A DNA stretch of 64,000 bases from Minwuia thermotolerans (GCF_002924445.1 NZ_PIGG01000031.1:1-64000); one strand, 5' to 3'. Positions 40,259 to 49,350 are shown, counted from the stretch's first letter. Numbers and translations are program-made. Notes: generated by a model not told the origin, from the sequence alone.

Positions 40259-41113
40259 ATGAATCTCAAGACCGTCAGGACGGTGGCGGCGCTGCGTGAG
40301 GCCGTACGCGGCTGGCGCGCCGCTGGAGAGAGCGTGGGGCTGGTGCCGACCATGGGCTGGCTGCACGACGGCCACATGTCGCTGGTGCGCAATTCGATGG
40401 TCCAGAACGATCGCACGGTCGTGTCGATCTTCGTCAATCCGAAACAGTTCGACAGGGCTACCGACCTGGAGGCCTATCCCCGGGACGAAGCACGCGACGC
40501 GGCGCTGCTCGACGCGGCGGGCGCGGATGTGCTGTGGGCGCCCGAGGCCGGGGAAATGTATCCGGACGGCTTCTCGACCTCCGTCAATGTGAGCGGGTTG
40601 ACCGACTGTCTCTGCGGGGCGTCCCGACCGGGCCATTTCGGCGGCGTGGCCGTGGTCGTCACCAAGCTGCTGCTGCAATGCCTGGCGGACCGCGCCTATT
40701 TCGGCCGCAAGGATTATCAGCAGCTCATGGTGGTCCGCCGCATGGCCCGCGACCTGAACATCCCGACGGAGATCCGCGGTATCGACACGGTGCGCGAAAC
40801 CGACGGCCTCGCCATGTCGTCGCGCAACTGGTACCTGACCGAATCCGAGCGCGCCGCGGCTCCCACCCTGTTCCGGGTGCTGACCGACATCGCCGAAGCC
40901 GCCGGCCAGGGCGAGGACGTGCGCCGCGCCATCGACCGGGGGAAGAGGCATCTCGACCGCGCCGGCTTCGGCCAGCTCGACTACCTCGAGGTGCGGGATG
41001 CCGAGACCCTCGAACTGACGACGCGGCCGACGCAGCCGGCGCGCGCCTTTGCCGCCGTCTTTCTCGGCAAGGCGCGGCTGATCGACAACGTGCCCGTGGA
41101 TCCGGCCGCTTGA
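40259..41113 (+). CDS. panC: Pantothenate synthetase (pantoate-beta-alanine ligase)
   Basis: The 284-residue protein joins pantoate to beta-alanine using ATP. It has 'VGLVPTMGWLHDGHMSLV' with HDGH at 36-39, 'SIFVNPKQF', 'FGRKDYQQLMVVRRMARDL' and 'MSSRNWYLTESER', all family signatures. The start ATG at 40259 lies 10 bases after the bactofilin stop, so the gene may be read from the LytM-bactofilin promoter. It overlaps the following hydrolase. Confidence 0.97.
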   Translation: MNLKTVRTVAALREAVRGWRAAGESVGLVPTMGWLHDGHMSLVRNSMVQNDRTVVSIFVNPKQFDRATDLEAYPRDEARDAALLDAAGADVLWAPEAGEMYPDGFSTSVNVSGLTDCLCGASRPGHFGGVAVVVTKLLLQCLADRAYFGRKDYQQLMVVRRMARDLNIPTEIRGIDTVRETDGLAMSSRNWYLTESERAAAPTLFRVLTDIAEAAGQGEDVRRAIDRGKRHLDRAGFGQLDYLEVRDAETLELTTRPTQPARAFAAVFLGKARLIDNVPVDPAA

Positions 41114-41910
41114 GCGTTCCCGCGCCCCGGATCGCCGACGGCGGGTTCGGCCGCATCGAATATTTCGAACTGGGCCACGGTCCGGCGATCCTGGCGCTCC
41201 ACGCCTCCGGCGCCGGCGCGCCGACCCTGCTGCCATTGGCGGAGACCTGGGCCGCGCGGGGTCACCGCGTCGTCGTTCCCGCCTTCGACGGCTATGGCGG
41301 CACGCGCGTTTCAGCCGGCGATGACGCCATCGAGCGCCATTGCACGGTACTTGCGACCATGCTGGCGCGGGAAAGCGGGCCCGCGAAACTGTTCGGGCAT
41401 TCCATGGGCGGGCTGGTGGCGCTGATCGCCGCCGCGCGCGGCCATGACGGCATTGCCTCGATAGCCGCCGTCGAGCCGGTAGCGATCGGCGTATTGCGGG
41501 AACATCCCGAGGACGCCCCGGCGCTCGCGCCCGATGACGAGGCGGTCGCCAGGATCGCGCCGGCAATGGCCGAAGGCCGTCACGAGGACGCGATCCGCGA
41601 TTTCATATCGTTGTGGAACGGCCAGCCCTGGGCGGAAATGCCCGAACGCATGCGGACCGCGATCCTGCGTCAGGCGCCGCAGATTCATGCCGACACCGCC
41701 TCGGGCGCGCTGAAACACGTCCACGCCGGCTTCTACGCCACGATCGACGTCCCCGTCACCCTGATCGAAACAGAGCATGGCCCCGAGGCCGCGAAGGCGG
41801 TCATCCAGCGACTGCGCGAGGTCCTGCCCCAGGCTGGGTACGAGCGCATCGCCGGTGTCGGTCACATGGGACCGGTCACGCAGCCGGCGCTTTTCGCGCA
41901 CCTCTTCTGA
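41110..41910 (+). CDS. Alpha/beta hydrolase coupled to panC
   Basis: A 266-residue hydrolase starting with TTG (41110-41112), which overlaps the panC stop (TTGA). No ATG or GTG lies close by in frame. The protein has 'ILALHASGAGAPT' (oxyanion), 'GHSMGG' nucleophile elbow (about residues 97-102) and a late His in 'GVGHMGPVTQ'. The overlap suggests translational coupling with panC. Substrate unknown. A bidirectional terminator follows. Confidence 0.83.
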   Translation: MSVPAPRIADGGFGRIEYFELGHGPAILALHASGAGAPTLLPLAETWAARGHRVVVPAFDGYGGTRVSAGDDAIERHCTVLATMLARESGPAKLFGHSMGGLVALIAAARGHDGIASIAAVEPVAIGVLREHPEDAPALAPDDEAVARIAPAMAEGRHEDAIRDFISLWNGQPWAEMPERMRTAILRQAPQIHADTASGALKHVHAGFYATIDVPVTLIETEHGPEAAKAVIQRLREVLPQAGYERIAGVGHMGPVTQPALFAHLF

Positions 41911-41916
41911 AACGCC

Positions 41917-41948
41917 GAAGGCCCGTCCGGTTTCCCGAACGGGCCTTT
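41917..41948. terminator. Bidirectional terminator between the hydrolase and infC
   Basis: The stem AGGCCCGTCCGG (41919-41930) pairs with 41935-41946 around a 4-base loop, with one mismatch. It is extended by flanking A-T pairs and ends in TTT on the plus strand. It lies between two convergent genes and could serve both. Confidence 0.7.
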
Positions 41949-41973
41949 CAAAGCCGTGCTGCACCGCCGCGGT

Positions 41974-42510
41974 TCAGCGCGGAGCGAGAACCATGATCAT
42001 CTGGCGGCCCTCGGTCTTGGGGTGCTGTTCCACCTTGGCGGTTTCGGCCATCTCCTCCTGAACGCGCTTCATCACGTTCAGACCGAGTTCCTGGTGCGCC
42101 ATCTCGCGGCCGCGGAAGCGCATGGTGACCTTCACCTTGTCGCCGTCACCGATGAACTCGACGACCTTCTTCATCTTGGTTGTGTAATCATGATCGTCGA
42201 TGTTCGGACGCATCTTGATTTCCTTGACATCGACGGTCTTCTGTTTCTTTCGCGCGACGTTCGCCTTCTTCTGCTCCTCGTACTTGTACTTTCCGAGGTC
42301 CATCAGCTTGCAGACAGGCGGCTTCGCAGTGGGAGACACCTCAACGAGGTCCAGCCCGATCGTGCGCGCAGCCTTGAGCGCGTCAACGGTGGCCACGACC
42401 CCGTGGTTGTTTCCCTCATGATCGATCAGTCTGATTTCCCTGCTGTCGATCATGTCGTTCGCGCGGGGTCCGTCCCGGACCGGCGCTGATTGCATGGGCG
42501 GGCGAGCTAT
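41974..42510 (-). CDS. infC: Translation initiation factor IF-3, probable ATA start
   Basis: IF-3 binds the 30S subunit, prevents early 50S joining and proofreads start codons. The sequence has the full N domain ('IRLIDHEGNNHGVVATVDAL', 'LDLVEVSP'), the linker 'KYKYEEQKKANVARKKQ' and the C domain ('IKMRPNIDDHDY', 'VKVTMRFRGREMAHQELG'). From an ATG at 42495 the protein lacks its usual short leader. The frame is open 5 codons further to an ATA (42508-42510), adding 'xARPP' as in relatives, with an AGGGG ribosome site 6 bases before it. No ATG, GTG or TTG lies between the in-frame TGA at 42541-42543 and the ATA. Rare start codons in infC are a known autoregulation device. Confidence 0.9.
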   Translation of the reverse strand: MARPPMQSAPVRDGPRANDMIDSREIRLIDHEGNNHGVVATVDALKAARTIGLDLVEVSPTAKPPVCKLMDLGKYKYEEQKKANVARKKQKTVDVKEIKMRPNIDDHDYTTKMKKVVEFIGDGDKVKVTMRFRGREMAHQELGLNVMKRVQEEMAETAKVEQHPKTEGRQMIMVLAPR

Positions 42511-42546
42511 GAGTTTCCCCTTTTCCTTACAGTTACTTCGTCATCC

Positions 42547-42565
42547 GGCCCGATCCGTGCGGGCC
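42547..42565 (-). other. Hairpin in the thrS-infC spacer
   Basis: GGCCCG (42547-42552) pairs with CGGGCC (42560-42565) across a 7-base loop in the 85-base gap between thrS and infC. No T-tract follows on the minus strand. It may affect infC expression or mRNA processing. Confidence 0.3.
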
Positions 42566-42595
42566 ATTCGCCACAAGAGATGGAACGCACACCGG

Positions 42596-44539
42596 TCACT
42601 TCAGGTCCGGTGGCGTCCCCTCTCCCACTAAGATATCAATCGCGTCTTCGAGAGCAAGGACTTGTTGGTCCTTTTCGCCCAGCCGGCGCACGGAAACACG
42701 GCCTTCCTCGGCCTCACGCTTGCCGACCACCAGCATCACCGGAATCTTGGCCACGCTGTGCTCGCGCACCTTGTAGTTGATCTTCTCGTTGCGCAGGTCG
42801 GCCTCCACACGAAGGCCGCGCGCCGCCGCCGCCGCGGCGACCTCCCGGGCATAGCCGTCGGCGTCCGAGGTGATGGTCGTGACCACCGCCTGCACCGGCG
42901 CGAGCCACAGCGGAAAGCGGCCGGCGAAGTTCTCGATGAGGATGCCGGCGAAACGCTCGAAGGAACCCAGGATCGCGCGGTGCAGCATCACCGGCCGGTG
43001 CCGGTCGCCGTCCTCGCCGACATAGCTCGCCTCGAGCCGTTCCGGCAGCACGAAATCGACCTGCAGCGTGCCGCACTGCCAGTCGCGGCCGATGGCGTCA
43101 CGCAGAACGAATTCCAGCTTCGGGCCGTAGAACGCGCCCTCGCCCGGATTCATCTCGTAGGGCAGACCGACTTCCTCGATCGCTTCCCGGAGCGCCGCCT
43201 CGGCCCGGTCCCACGTCTCGTCGGAGCCGGCGCGGACCGGCGGCCTGTCGGAGAACTTCACCTTCACATCCTCGAAGCCGAAATCCCGATAGACCGCCAG
43301 CAGCAGATCGCAGAACTTCTCGCTTTCCGCGTTGATCTGGTCTTCGGCGCAGAAGATGTGCGCGTCGTCCTGGGTGAAGTTCCGCACCCGCATCAGCCCG
43401 TGCAGCGCGCCCGACGGCTCGTAGCGGTGGCAGCAGCCGAATTCCGCCAGCCTGAGCGGCAGGTCACGGTAGCTCTTCAGGCCCTGGCGGAAGATCTGCA
43501 CGTGTCCGGGGCAGTTCATCGGCTTCAACGCGTAGAGCCGCTCGTCGGATTCCGAGACGAACATGTGCTCGCCGAACTTCTCCCAGTGACCGGAATCCTC
43601 CCACAGCTTCCTGTCGATGAGCTGCGGCGTCCGGATCTCCTTGTAGCCCGAGGCGTCGAGCCGGCGGCGCATGTAGTGCTCCAGCTCCAGGTAGAACTTC
43701 CAGCCCTTGGGGTGCCAGAAGGCCATCCCCGGCGCCTCCTCCTGAATGTGGAAGAGGTCCATCTCCCGGCCGAGGCGGCGATGGTCGCGCTTCTCCGCCT
43801 CCTCGAGCATGGTGAGATAGGCCTTCAGCTCCTTCTCGTTGCGCCAGGCCGTGCCGTAGACGCGCTGGAGCTGTTCGTTCTTCGCGTCGCCGCGCCAGTA
43901 GGCGCCCGCCAGCTTGGTCAGCTTGAAGGCGTGGCCGAGCTTGCTGGTCGACGGCAGATGCGGGCCGACGCACAGATCCTTCCAGTCGCCCTGGCGATAG
44001 AGCGAGATTTCCTCGTCGGCCGGCAGGTCCTCGATGATGCGGGCCTTGTACTCCTCGCCGATCGAACGGAAATGCTCGACGGCTGCATCGCGGTCCCAGA
44101 CTTCGCGTTCGATGTCGAGATCGCGGTCGACGATCTCGTGCATCCGCTGCTCCATCGCCTCCAGGTCCTCGGGCGTGAAGGGCTCCTCGCGGGCGAAATC
44201 GTAGTAGAATCCGTTCTCGATCGCCGGGCCGATGGTCACCTGGGTGTCGGGAAACAGCTCCTGCGCCGCCTGCGCCAGCACGTGCGCCGCATCGTGGCGG
44301 ATCAGCGGCAGCACGGTGTCGTCGGCCGACTTCGCGGTCACGATCTCGATCTCGGCGCTGTCTTCGATCGGCCGGGCCAGATCGCGCAGTTCCCCGTCAA
44401 CCCGCACGGCGAGAGCCGCCTTCGCGAGACCGGGGCCGATGGCTTCGGCGACGTCCAGACCGGTGGGCGTCCGCTCGAACGTCATGGACTTGCCGTCGGG
44501 CAAGGTGATGACGACGGGCGCGGACTCCTGCACGCTCAT
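42596..44539 (-). CDS. thrS: Threonyl-tRNA synthetase
   Basis: The 647-residue protein is a full-length ThrRS. It has an N-terminal TGS domain ('[17 protein letters not shown]', about residues 9-70), the editing domain with '[10 protein letters not shown]', a class II catalytic core ('[28 protein letters not shown]', motif 2 '[26 protein letters not shown]' and motif 3 near '[12 protein letters not shown]') and the C-terminal anticodon-binding domain ('[13 protein letters not shown]'). It is upstream of infC, as in many proteobacteria, but rpmI and rplT do not follow. A good promoter lies 43-77 bases upstream. Confidence 0.99.
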   Translation of the reverse strand: MSVQESAPVVITLPDGKSMTFERTPTGLDVAEAIGPGLAKAALAVRVDGELRDLARPIEDSAEIEIVTAKSADDTVLPLIRHDAAHVLAQAAQELFPDTQVTIGPAIENGFYYDFAREEPFTPEDLEAMEQRMHEIVDRDLDIEREVWDRDAAVEHFRSIGEEYKARIIEDLPADEEISLYRQGDWKDLCVGPHLPSTSKLGHAFKLTKLAGAYWRGDAKNEQLQRVYGTAWRNEKELKAYLTMLEEAEKRDHRRLGREMDLFHIQEEAPGMAFWHPKGWKFYLELEHYMRRRLDASGYKEIRTPQLIDRKLWEDSGHWEKFGEHMFVSESDERLYALKPMNCPGHVQIFRQGLKSYRDLPLRLAEFGCCHRYEPSGALHGLMRVRNFTQDDAHIFCAEDQINAESEKFCDLLLAVYRDFGFEDVKVKFSDRPPVRAGSDETWDRAEAALREAIEEVGLPYEMNPGEGAFYGPKLEFVLRDAIGRDWQCGTLQVDFVLPERLEASYVGEDGDRHRPVMLHRAILGSFERFAGILIENFAGRFPLWLAPVQAVVTTITSDADGYAREVAAAAAARGLRVEADLRNEKINYKVREHSVAKIPVMLVVGKREAEEGRVSVRRLGEKDQQVLALEDAIDILVGEGTPPDLK

Positions 44540-44588
44540 ATTGGTTCTCCGATCCGGTTGGCCGTGTCGACGGCGGTACAGGCGGCGG

Positions 44589-44616
44589 ACTTTATGACCG
44601 GGTGGGCGCTAGTCAA
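44589..44616 (-). promoter_or_regulatory. Promoter of thrS (and probably infC)
   Basis: On the minus strand, TTGACT (44611-44616) and TAAAGT (44589-44594) are 16 bases apart, with a predicted start near 44582 and a leader of about 43 bases. Both hexamers match the sigma-70 consensus well. Confidence 0.6.
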
Positions 44617-44710
44617 GGGCGCAGGGCCGCGGCGTTATCCCGCCGGTCTGTTCCGGAACCCCGGCAATGACCATATTCGATGCAACATGTCGTGACACGG
44701 GAGCGCCGTC

Positions 44711-45496
44711 ATGAACGACAATGCCGTCATCGATCAGGGCCACGACGGCTACACCAGCGAGGATCACGGCGTCTGGCGCACGCTGTTCGAACGCCAGGCG
44801 AAACTGCTGCCCGGCCGCGCGGCGCCGGAGTTCATCGAAGGACTGGATGCGCTGGGGGTCGAGGCCGGCGGCATTCCGGATTTCGAACGCCTCTCCGACC
44901 GGCTGGAGACAGCCACGAACTGGCGCATCGTCGCCGTGCGCGGCCTGATCGACGACGATGTCTTCTTCGATCATCTCGCCCACCGCCGCTTCCCCGTCAC
45001 CAACTGGATCCGCAAGCCCGAACAGCTCGACTACCTGCAGGAACCGGACTGTTTCCACGACTGCTTCGGCCATGTGCCGATGCTGTTCAATCCGGTCTTC
45101 GCCGACTACATGCAGGCCTATGGCCAGGGCGGGCTGAAGGCGCTGGAGCAGGATGCGCTGGGCTATCTCGCCCGGCTGTACTGGTACACGGTCGAATTCG
45201 GCCTGATCATGAGCGACGAGGGCCTGCGCATCTACGGCTCGGGCATCGTCTCCTCGAAGGGGGAGACCCTGTACGCCCTGGAAAGCGATACGCCCAACCG
45301 CCTCGCCTTCGACCTCATGCGCATCATGCAGACCGACTACATCATCGACCACTATCAGCAGACCTACTTCGTCATCGGTTCCTACGATCAGCTCTTCGAG
45401 GCGACACGGCCGGACTTCACGCCCTATTATGAAATGCTGAGGGCGCGTCCCGCGATCGAGCCGCACGAGGTGCTGCCCGGCGACCAGCGCGTCTGA
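44711..45496 (+). CDS. phhA: Phenylalanine 4-monooxygenase
   Basis: The 261-residue protein is a bacterial, catalytic-domain-only phenylalanine hydroxylase that makes tyrosine using tetrahydropterin and non-heme iron. The iron ligands are visible: His116 and His121 in 'DCFHDCFGHVPM' and Glu162 in 'YWYTVEFG'. 'RLYWYTVEFGLI' and 'YGSGIVSSKGET' are also typical. It diverges from thrS and is followed 45 bases later by a duplicated-EthD gene. Confidence 0.96.
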   Translation: MNDNAVIDQGHDGYTSEDHGVWRTLFERQAKLLPGRAAPEFIEGLDALGVEAGGIPDFERLSDRLETATNWRIVAVRGLIDDDVFFDHLAHRRFPVTNWIRKPEQLDYLQEPDCFHDCFGHVPMLFNPVFADYMQAYGQGGLKALEQDALGYLARLYWYTVEFGLIMSDEGLRIYGSGIVSSKGETLYALESDTPNRLAFDLMRIMQTDYIIDHYQQTYFVIGSYDQLFEATRPDFTPYYEMLRARPAIEPHEVLPGDQRV

Positions 45497-45541
45497 GCGG
45501 GCCGCGCGTTCCGGCCCGACCACCAAGGGGAGGAGGAAATC

Positions 45542-46213
45542 ATGATCAAATCGGTGCTGACGTTCATGCGCAAACCGGGCATGCCTGTCGACGAGTTCCA
45601 GGACTACTGGCTCAACGAGCACCCGAAGGCCGTGCTGCAACTCGACGGACTGCAGCGCTACGTGCAGAGCCACCCGCTGCGCTCGGGCTACGCCAAGCGC
45701 GACCTGCCGGTCGACGGCATCGCCGAGACCTGGTGGCCGGACACGGAGACCATGAAGCGCAATACGGGGACGGCGGCTTGGGAAGCGCTGATCGCCGACG
45801 AGGAGCGTTTCGTCGACCGCGACACCATGAACCTGCTGCTGGTCGAGGAACATGTGATGAAGGACGAACCCGTAGCCGATCACGGTTTCAAGATCGTCGA
45901 GATCGTGCCGCGCAAGAAGGGCATGGCGGTCGAGGATTTCCAGCGCCACTGGCGTGACATCCACGGCCCTCTCGGGGCATCGATCCCGCAGGTGCGGCGC
46001 TACGTGCAGAACCATGCCCGGCTGTCGGCCTATGACCGGGGGCGGAGCCCGGTCTGCGACGGCTACGCCATGGTCTGGTTCGATTCCATGGACGACATGC
46101 GCGCCTCGCCGTCGACGAAGGAATACCAGGCGACCATCGCCGATGAAGCCAACTTCATCGACCACGACCGCCTCGATTTCGTGATCACAAAGGAACACGT
46201 GATCGTCGGCTGA
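45542..46213 (+). CDS. EthD domain-containing protein with two tandem domains
   Basis: A 223-residue protein built from two copies of the EthD/dimeric alpha-beta barrel fold. 'MIKSVLTFMRKPGMPVDEFQDYWLNEHPKAV' begins the first, and 'FKIVEIVPRKKGMAVEDFQRHWRDIHGPLG' the second (about residue 112). Both contain the 'F..yW...H' motif. A single-chain double barrel would mimic the usual homodimer. EthD proteins assist cytochrome P450 systems or act as small catabolic enzymes; none of these partners is adjacent. Strong ribosome site GGGGAGGAGG. Confidence 0.85.
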   Translation: MIKSVLTFMRKPGMPVDEFQDYWLNEHPKAVLQLDGLQRYVQSHPLRSGYAKRDLPVDGIAETWWPDTETMKRNTGTAAWEALIADEERFVDRDTMNLLLVEEHVMKDEPVADHGFKIVEIVPRKKGMAVEDFQRHWRDIHGPLGASIPQVRRYVQNHARLSAYDRGRSPVCDGYAMVWFDSMDDMRASPSTKEYQATIADEANFIDHDRLDFVITKEHVIVG

Positions 46214-46570
46214 CGGTTGTCGGCTGGCGCGGTTTCTACCGGGACCCGGTGCCGGAGGGACGTGGCTGCGCAGCAGCCGGGGGGTATCGGAAACCGCGCT
46301 GCGGGGGATGGTTCGCGCCGTTCGATCCCACCGCCGAGTCCTGAACGGGCCGCAGGCCCGGTTCGGGACATATGCCTGAGCAGATCCGGCCACGCCCTTT
46401 CCGGCGGAAAGGCTCAGGCGTGGGTCCCGGGCCCCGGCTCCACCGGTCCCGGGACGCGGGGTGTGCCAGCCTGACCACGCCGAAGGCGGCGGTTTCAAGG
46501 TCACCCCCACCCGCGACCCCTCCCCCATCATGAGGGAGGGGGAAAAGCTCCGGTCGAATGTCGGATTGCT
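46214..46570. repeat. 357-base gap with a cluster of imperfect palindromes, no gene seen
   Basis: Several inverted repeats are packed here. GCCTGAGC (46374-46381) pairs with 46412-46419. GTCCCGGG (46424-46431) pairs with CCCGGGAC (46448-46455). CCCTCCC (46518-46524) pairs with GGGAGGG (46534-46540). A GAAC-GGGCC / GGCCCGGTTC pair lies near 46343-46365. Such CCCGGG-rich and CCCTCCC-ATCATGA-type modules recall dispersed intergenic palindromic repeats of alphaproteobacterial genomes. The only open frame is short and lacks coding character. The last hairpin could also end the leftward phosphotransferase transcript. Confidence 0.55.
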
Positions 46571-47635
46571 TCAGACCAGACCCGCGTCCCTGAGCACGTT
46601 CCAGCCCCATTTCGCGCGCTGTTCGGCGAAGCCGGCGAAGTTCTTCGCCGCGTCCGAGCTGGCGTTGCCGTCCAGGCCGCGCCGGTAGACGCCCTGAACG
46701 ATCGCCGCTGAACGGAACATCGTGTAGGCGATATAGAAGGGCCAGTTCTCGATCTCGCCCTGGCCGGTGAGATCCGCATAGCGCTGCAGGAATTCCTGTT
46801 CGGTCGGAATGCCGATCTCGCGCGGGTCATCCAGGTGCGCGAAACCGCCCTCCGCCGCGTGGCCGTAATACTCCTGAGCGCAGTAGGCCACGTCGGCCAG
46901 CGGATGGCCCAGGGTCGAGAGCTCCCAGTCGAGCACGGCGACGATCCGGGGCTCTGTCGGGTGCAGCACGCAGTTGCCGATGCGGTAGTCGCCGTGGACG
47001 ATGGAAACCTCCTCGGCGTCCGGGATGTTCTCGGGCAGCCATTCCATCAGCGCCTCCATCTCCGGGATCTCCTCGGTCTTGGAGGCGACATACTGCTTGG
47101 ACCAGCGGGAGATCTGGCGGGCGTAGTAGTTCCCCGGACGGCCGAAATCGCCAAGGCCGACGGCCTCGGGATCGACCTTGTGAAGGGCGGCGAGAACCTC
47201 GATGAAATGGTCGTAGAGCGCGCTGCGTTCGGCGTTGGTCATCGACGGCACCGCCGGGTCGATGAGCACCCGTCCCTCCACATGCTCCATGACGTAGAAC
47301 GCCTGGCCGATGACGTCGTCGTCCATGCAGAGCGCCAGCACCTCCGGCACCGGCACCGGCGTGGCGGCCAGCGCCTTCATCACCCGGTATTCGCGGTCGA
47401 CCTGGTGCGCCGATTTCAGCAGTTCGCCCGGCGGCTTCTTGCGCATGACGTAACGGCGCGAGGGGGTCTCCAGAAAGTAGGTCGGGTTCGACATGCCGCC
47501 CTGGAACTGCCGGACCGTGAGCGGCCCGCGGAAGCCGGCAACATTCTCCTTCAGATAGCTCTCCAGCGCGCCCTCATCGAAGCGATGGTGCGGACGCACG
47601 TCCATGATCTCGACGTCGGTCGCCTTGTCGCTCAC
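46571..47635 (-). CDS. APH-type phosphotransferase family protein (ACAD10/11-like)
   Basis: The 354-residue protein has the aminoglycoside phosphotransferase/choline kinase fold: an N-lobe with 'FQGGMSNPTYFL' and a Lys in 'YVMRKKPPG', the Brenner motif 'VHGDYRIGN' (His214, Asp216, Asn221) and 'VLDWE' with metal-binding Asp236. Close relatives are the kinase parts of ACAD10/11-like proteins that phosphorylate 4-hydroxyacyl-CoAs, so hydroxy-acid catabolism is more likely than antibiotic resistance. The start is GTG (47635) with GGGGAGGA 8 bases upstream. No acyl-CoA dehydrogenase is adjacent. Confidence 0.88.
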   Translation of the reverse strand: MSDKATDVEIMDVRPHHRFDEGALESYLKENVAGFRGPLTVRQFQGGMSNPTYFLETPSRRYVMRKKPPGELLKSAHQVDREYRVMKALAATPVPVPEVLALCMDDDVIGQAFYVMEHVEGRVLIDPAVPSMTNAERSALYDHFIEVLAALHKVDPEAVGLGDFGRPGNYYARQISRWSKQYVASKTEEIPEMEALMEWLPENIPDAEEVSIVHGDYRIGNCVLHPTEPRIVAVLDWELSTLGHPLADVAYCAQEYYGHAAEGGFAHLDDPREIGIPTEQEFLQRYADLTGQGEIENWPFYIAYTMFRSAAIVQGVYRRGLDGNASSDAAKNFAGFAEQRAKWGWNVLRDAGLV

Positions 47636-47827
47636 CGTCCCGGTCCTCCCCTTGCCGTTCGAGCGCCGGATTATATCGGCCTGTCCGGGCCTGTATATCC
47701 CGCCCGGCGGCGGTCCGGCGACCCACGCCTTCAGGCCACACGAGCGCGTTGACAGCCCGGAGCGGCGCGCGCACCATCCGCCCCCGTCTGTTCAAGCGGC
47801 AAACGCCCTTGTCGGAGCAGGAACCCG

Positions 47828-49213
47828 ATGATTCGAATCCGGCGGGCCGGATGGCCCGTGCTGCTGCGTATCTGTACGGCGCTGCTTGTCGCGATTGCGG
47901 TCGCGGCCCCTGCTGTCGCGGAAGAACGGATCGCGCTCGTCATCGGCAATGGCGATTATGGCGCCCTCGGCAGTCTGAAGAACCCCGTCAACGATTCACG
48001 GCTGATGGCCGCAACGCTGCGGGAGATGGGATTCCGGGTCATCGAGATCGAGAATGCCGACCAGCGCGACATGAAGCGCGGCGTGCGCGATTTCGGCCGC
48101 TGGCTGCGCCGCGCCGGTACTGACGCGGTGGCGCTGTTCTATTACGCCGGCCACGGCGTCCAGGTGGCGGGCGAAAACTACCTGCTGCCCGTGGAGGCGG
48201 TCATCGAGGCCGAGGGCGACGTCGACATCGAAGCCGTGTCCGCCGGCAGCATCCTGGAACAGATGCAGCATGCGAACACCGGCGTGAATATCGTCATCCT
48301 CGACGCCTGCCGGAACAACCCCTTCCAGCGCGAGTTCCGCTCCGCCGCCAGCGGTCTGGCGCGGATGGACGCGCCCACGGGCACCTACATCGCCTATGCG
48401 ACCGCGCCCGGCCAGCTTGCCGTCGACGGCGCCGGCGCGCACAGCCCGTTCACCGAGACCCTCTCCCGAGTCATGCGCGAACCGGGCCTCGGCGTGGAGC
48501 AGGTCTTCAAGAAGGTCCGTCAGATGGTGGCCGCCGCTACCGGCGAGAAGCAGGTGCCGTGGTCGTCCTCGTCCCTGATCGGCGATTTCGCCTTCAATAC
48601 GCGAAAGGCCGATCCGCCGGCCGCAGCGGCGCCCGCTGCATCGCGGCCTGCCGAGGTGAGGCCCGAGACGCCGCGCGAGGATATCGAACTCGCCTACTGG
48701 GAAAGCATCATGGCGACGGACAATGCCGGTCTGTTCCGGAGCTATCTGGAACGCTATCCCGCCGGCATCTTCGCCGAGATCGCCCGCGAACGTATCCGCG
48801 CGATCGAGACGCCTGTGGCGGCCGCGCCTGCCGCGACCGTGCGTACAGTTCCGGAAGCCGCACCTTCGGACCGCACTCCAGCACCGGCTGTTGAAGGCTG
48901 TGACAGCCGCCGACAATCGGAACCCGACGCCATAGGATGCATCCAGGTCAAGGTCTCCGGCCGGTACCCGGTTTCAAGAGCCTGTCAGGTCCCTCAATAT
49001 CATGAGGTTTTCGGCGGGCAGATGCTCCGTTTGCGGCAGGGGCTGGAGATCCTGGTGCGAAAACCGACGAGCAACTATGTCCATGGTTCGGCCAATCTCA
49101 ATTGCTATGAAATGTCTCTCGGTGAGACGGACGGGCTGCTCGCCTACGACGGATGGTACATCCTCGTGACTCCGAGCAATGAAGCCGGTCTGGTCCTGAC
49201 CCGCTTCGAATAA
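47828..49213 (+). CDS. Secreted caspase-family (C14) protein with unassigned C-terminal domain
   Basis: The 461-residue protein has a signal peptide or anchor (about residues 11-31) and a caspase p20-like domain (33-255). The catalytic His109 is in 'YYAGHGVQ' and Cys161 in 'ILDACRNNPF'; 'ALVIGNGDYG' starts the fold. A helical linker with Ala/Pro stretches (about 258-350) contains 'AYWESIMATDNAGLFRSYLERYPAG', a SEL1/TPR-like helix pair often seen after bacterial caspases. The C-terminal domain (355-461) has four cysteines (358, 371, 386, 426) and beta character, and I do not recognise it. The active-site pair suggests a working arginine/lysine-type protease in the periplasm; its target is unknown. 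Confidence 0.85.
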   Translation: MIRIRRAGWPVLLRICTALLVAIAVAAPAVAEERIALVIGNGDYGALGSLKNPVNDSRLMAATLREMGFRVIEIENADQRDMKRGVRDFGRWLRRAGTDAVALFYYAGHGVQVAGENYLLPVEAVIEAEGDVDIEAVSAGSILEQMQHANTGVNIVILDACRNNPFQREFRSAASGLARMDAPTGTYIAYATAPGQLAVDGAGAHSPFTETLSRVMREPGLGVEQVFKKVRQMVAAATGEKQVPWSSSSLIGDFAFNTRKADPPAAAAPAASRPAEVRPETPREDIELAYWESIMATDNAGLFRSYLERYPAGIFAEIARERIRAIETPVAAAPAATVRTVPEAAPSDRTPAPAVEGCDSRRQSEPDAIGCIQVKVSGRYPVSRACQVPQYHEVFGGQMLRLRQGLEILVRKPTSNYVHGSANLNCYEMSLGETDGLLAYDGWYILVTPSNEAGLVLTRFE

Positions 49214-49350
49214 CCGCCTTGCCCGGTGGGGCGTAGGTTTGTCGCGGCCGCCGGTGGCTGCGTGCCGCGATCCCGATCCCATATCCAACAGGCGTGAACC
49301 TTCGCGCGGGCGCCGACAAGCCCGCTGCCGTACAAGAATGAAGGACGCGC

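Noticed and set aside
46217-46474. 85-codon plus-strand frame in the palindrome-rich gap
   Set aside because: No ribosome site, biased composition, and it runs through several inverted repeats.
46571-47635. Aminoglycoside resistance kinase
   Set aside because: The APH fold is present, but the sequence fits the ACAD10/11-like phosphotransferases of fatty/hydroxy-acid metabolism, with no resistance context.
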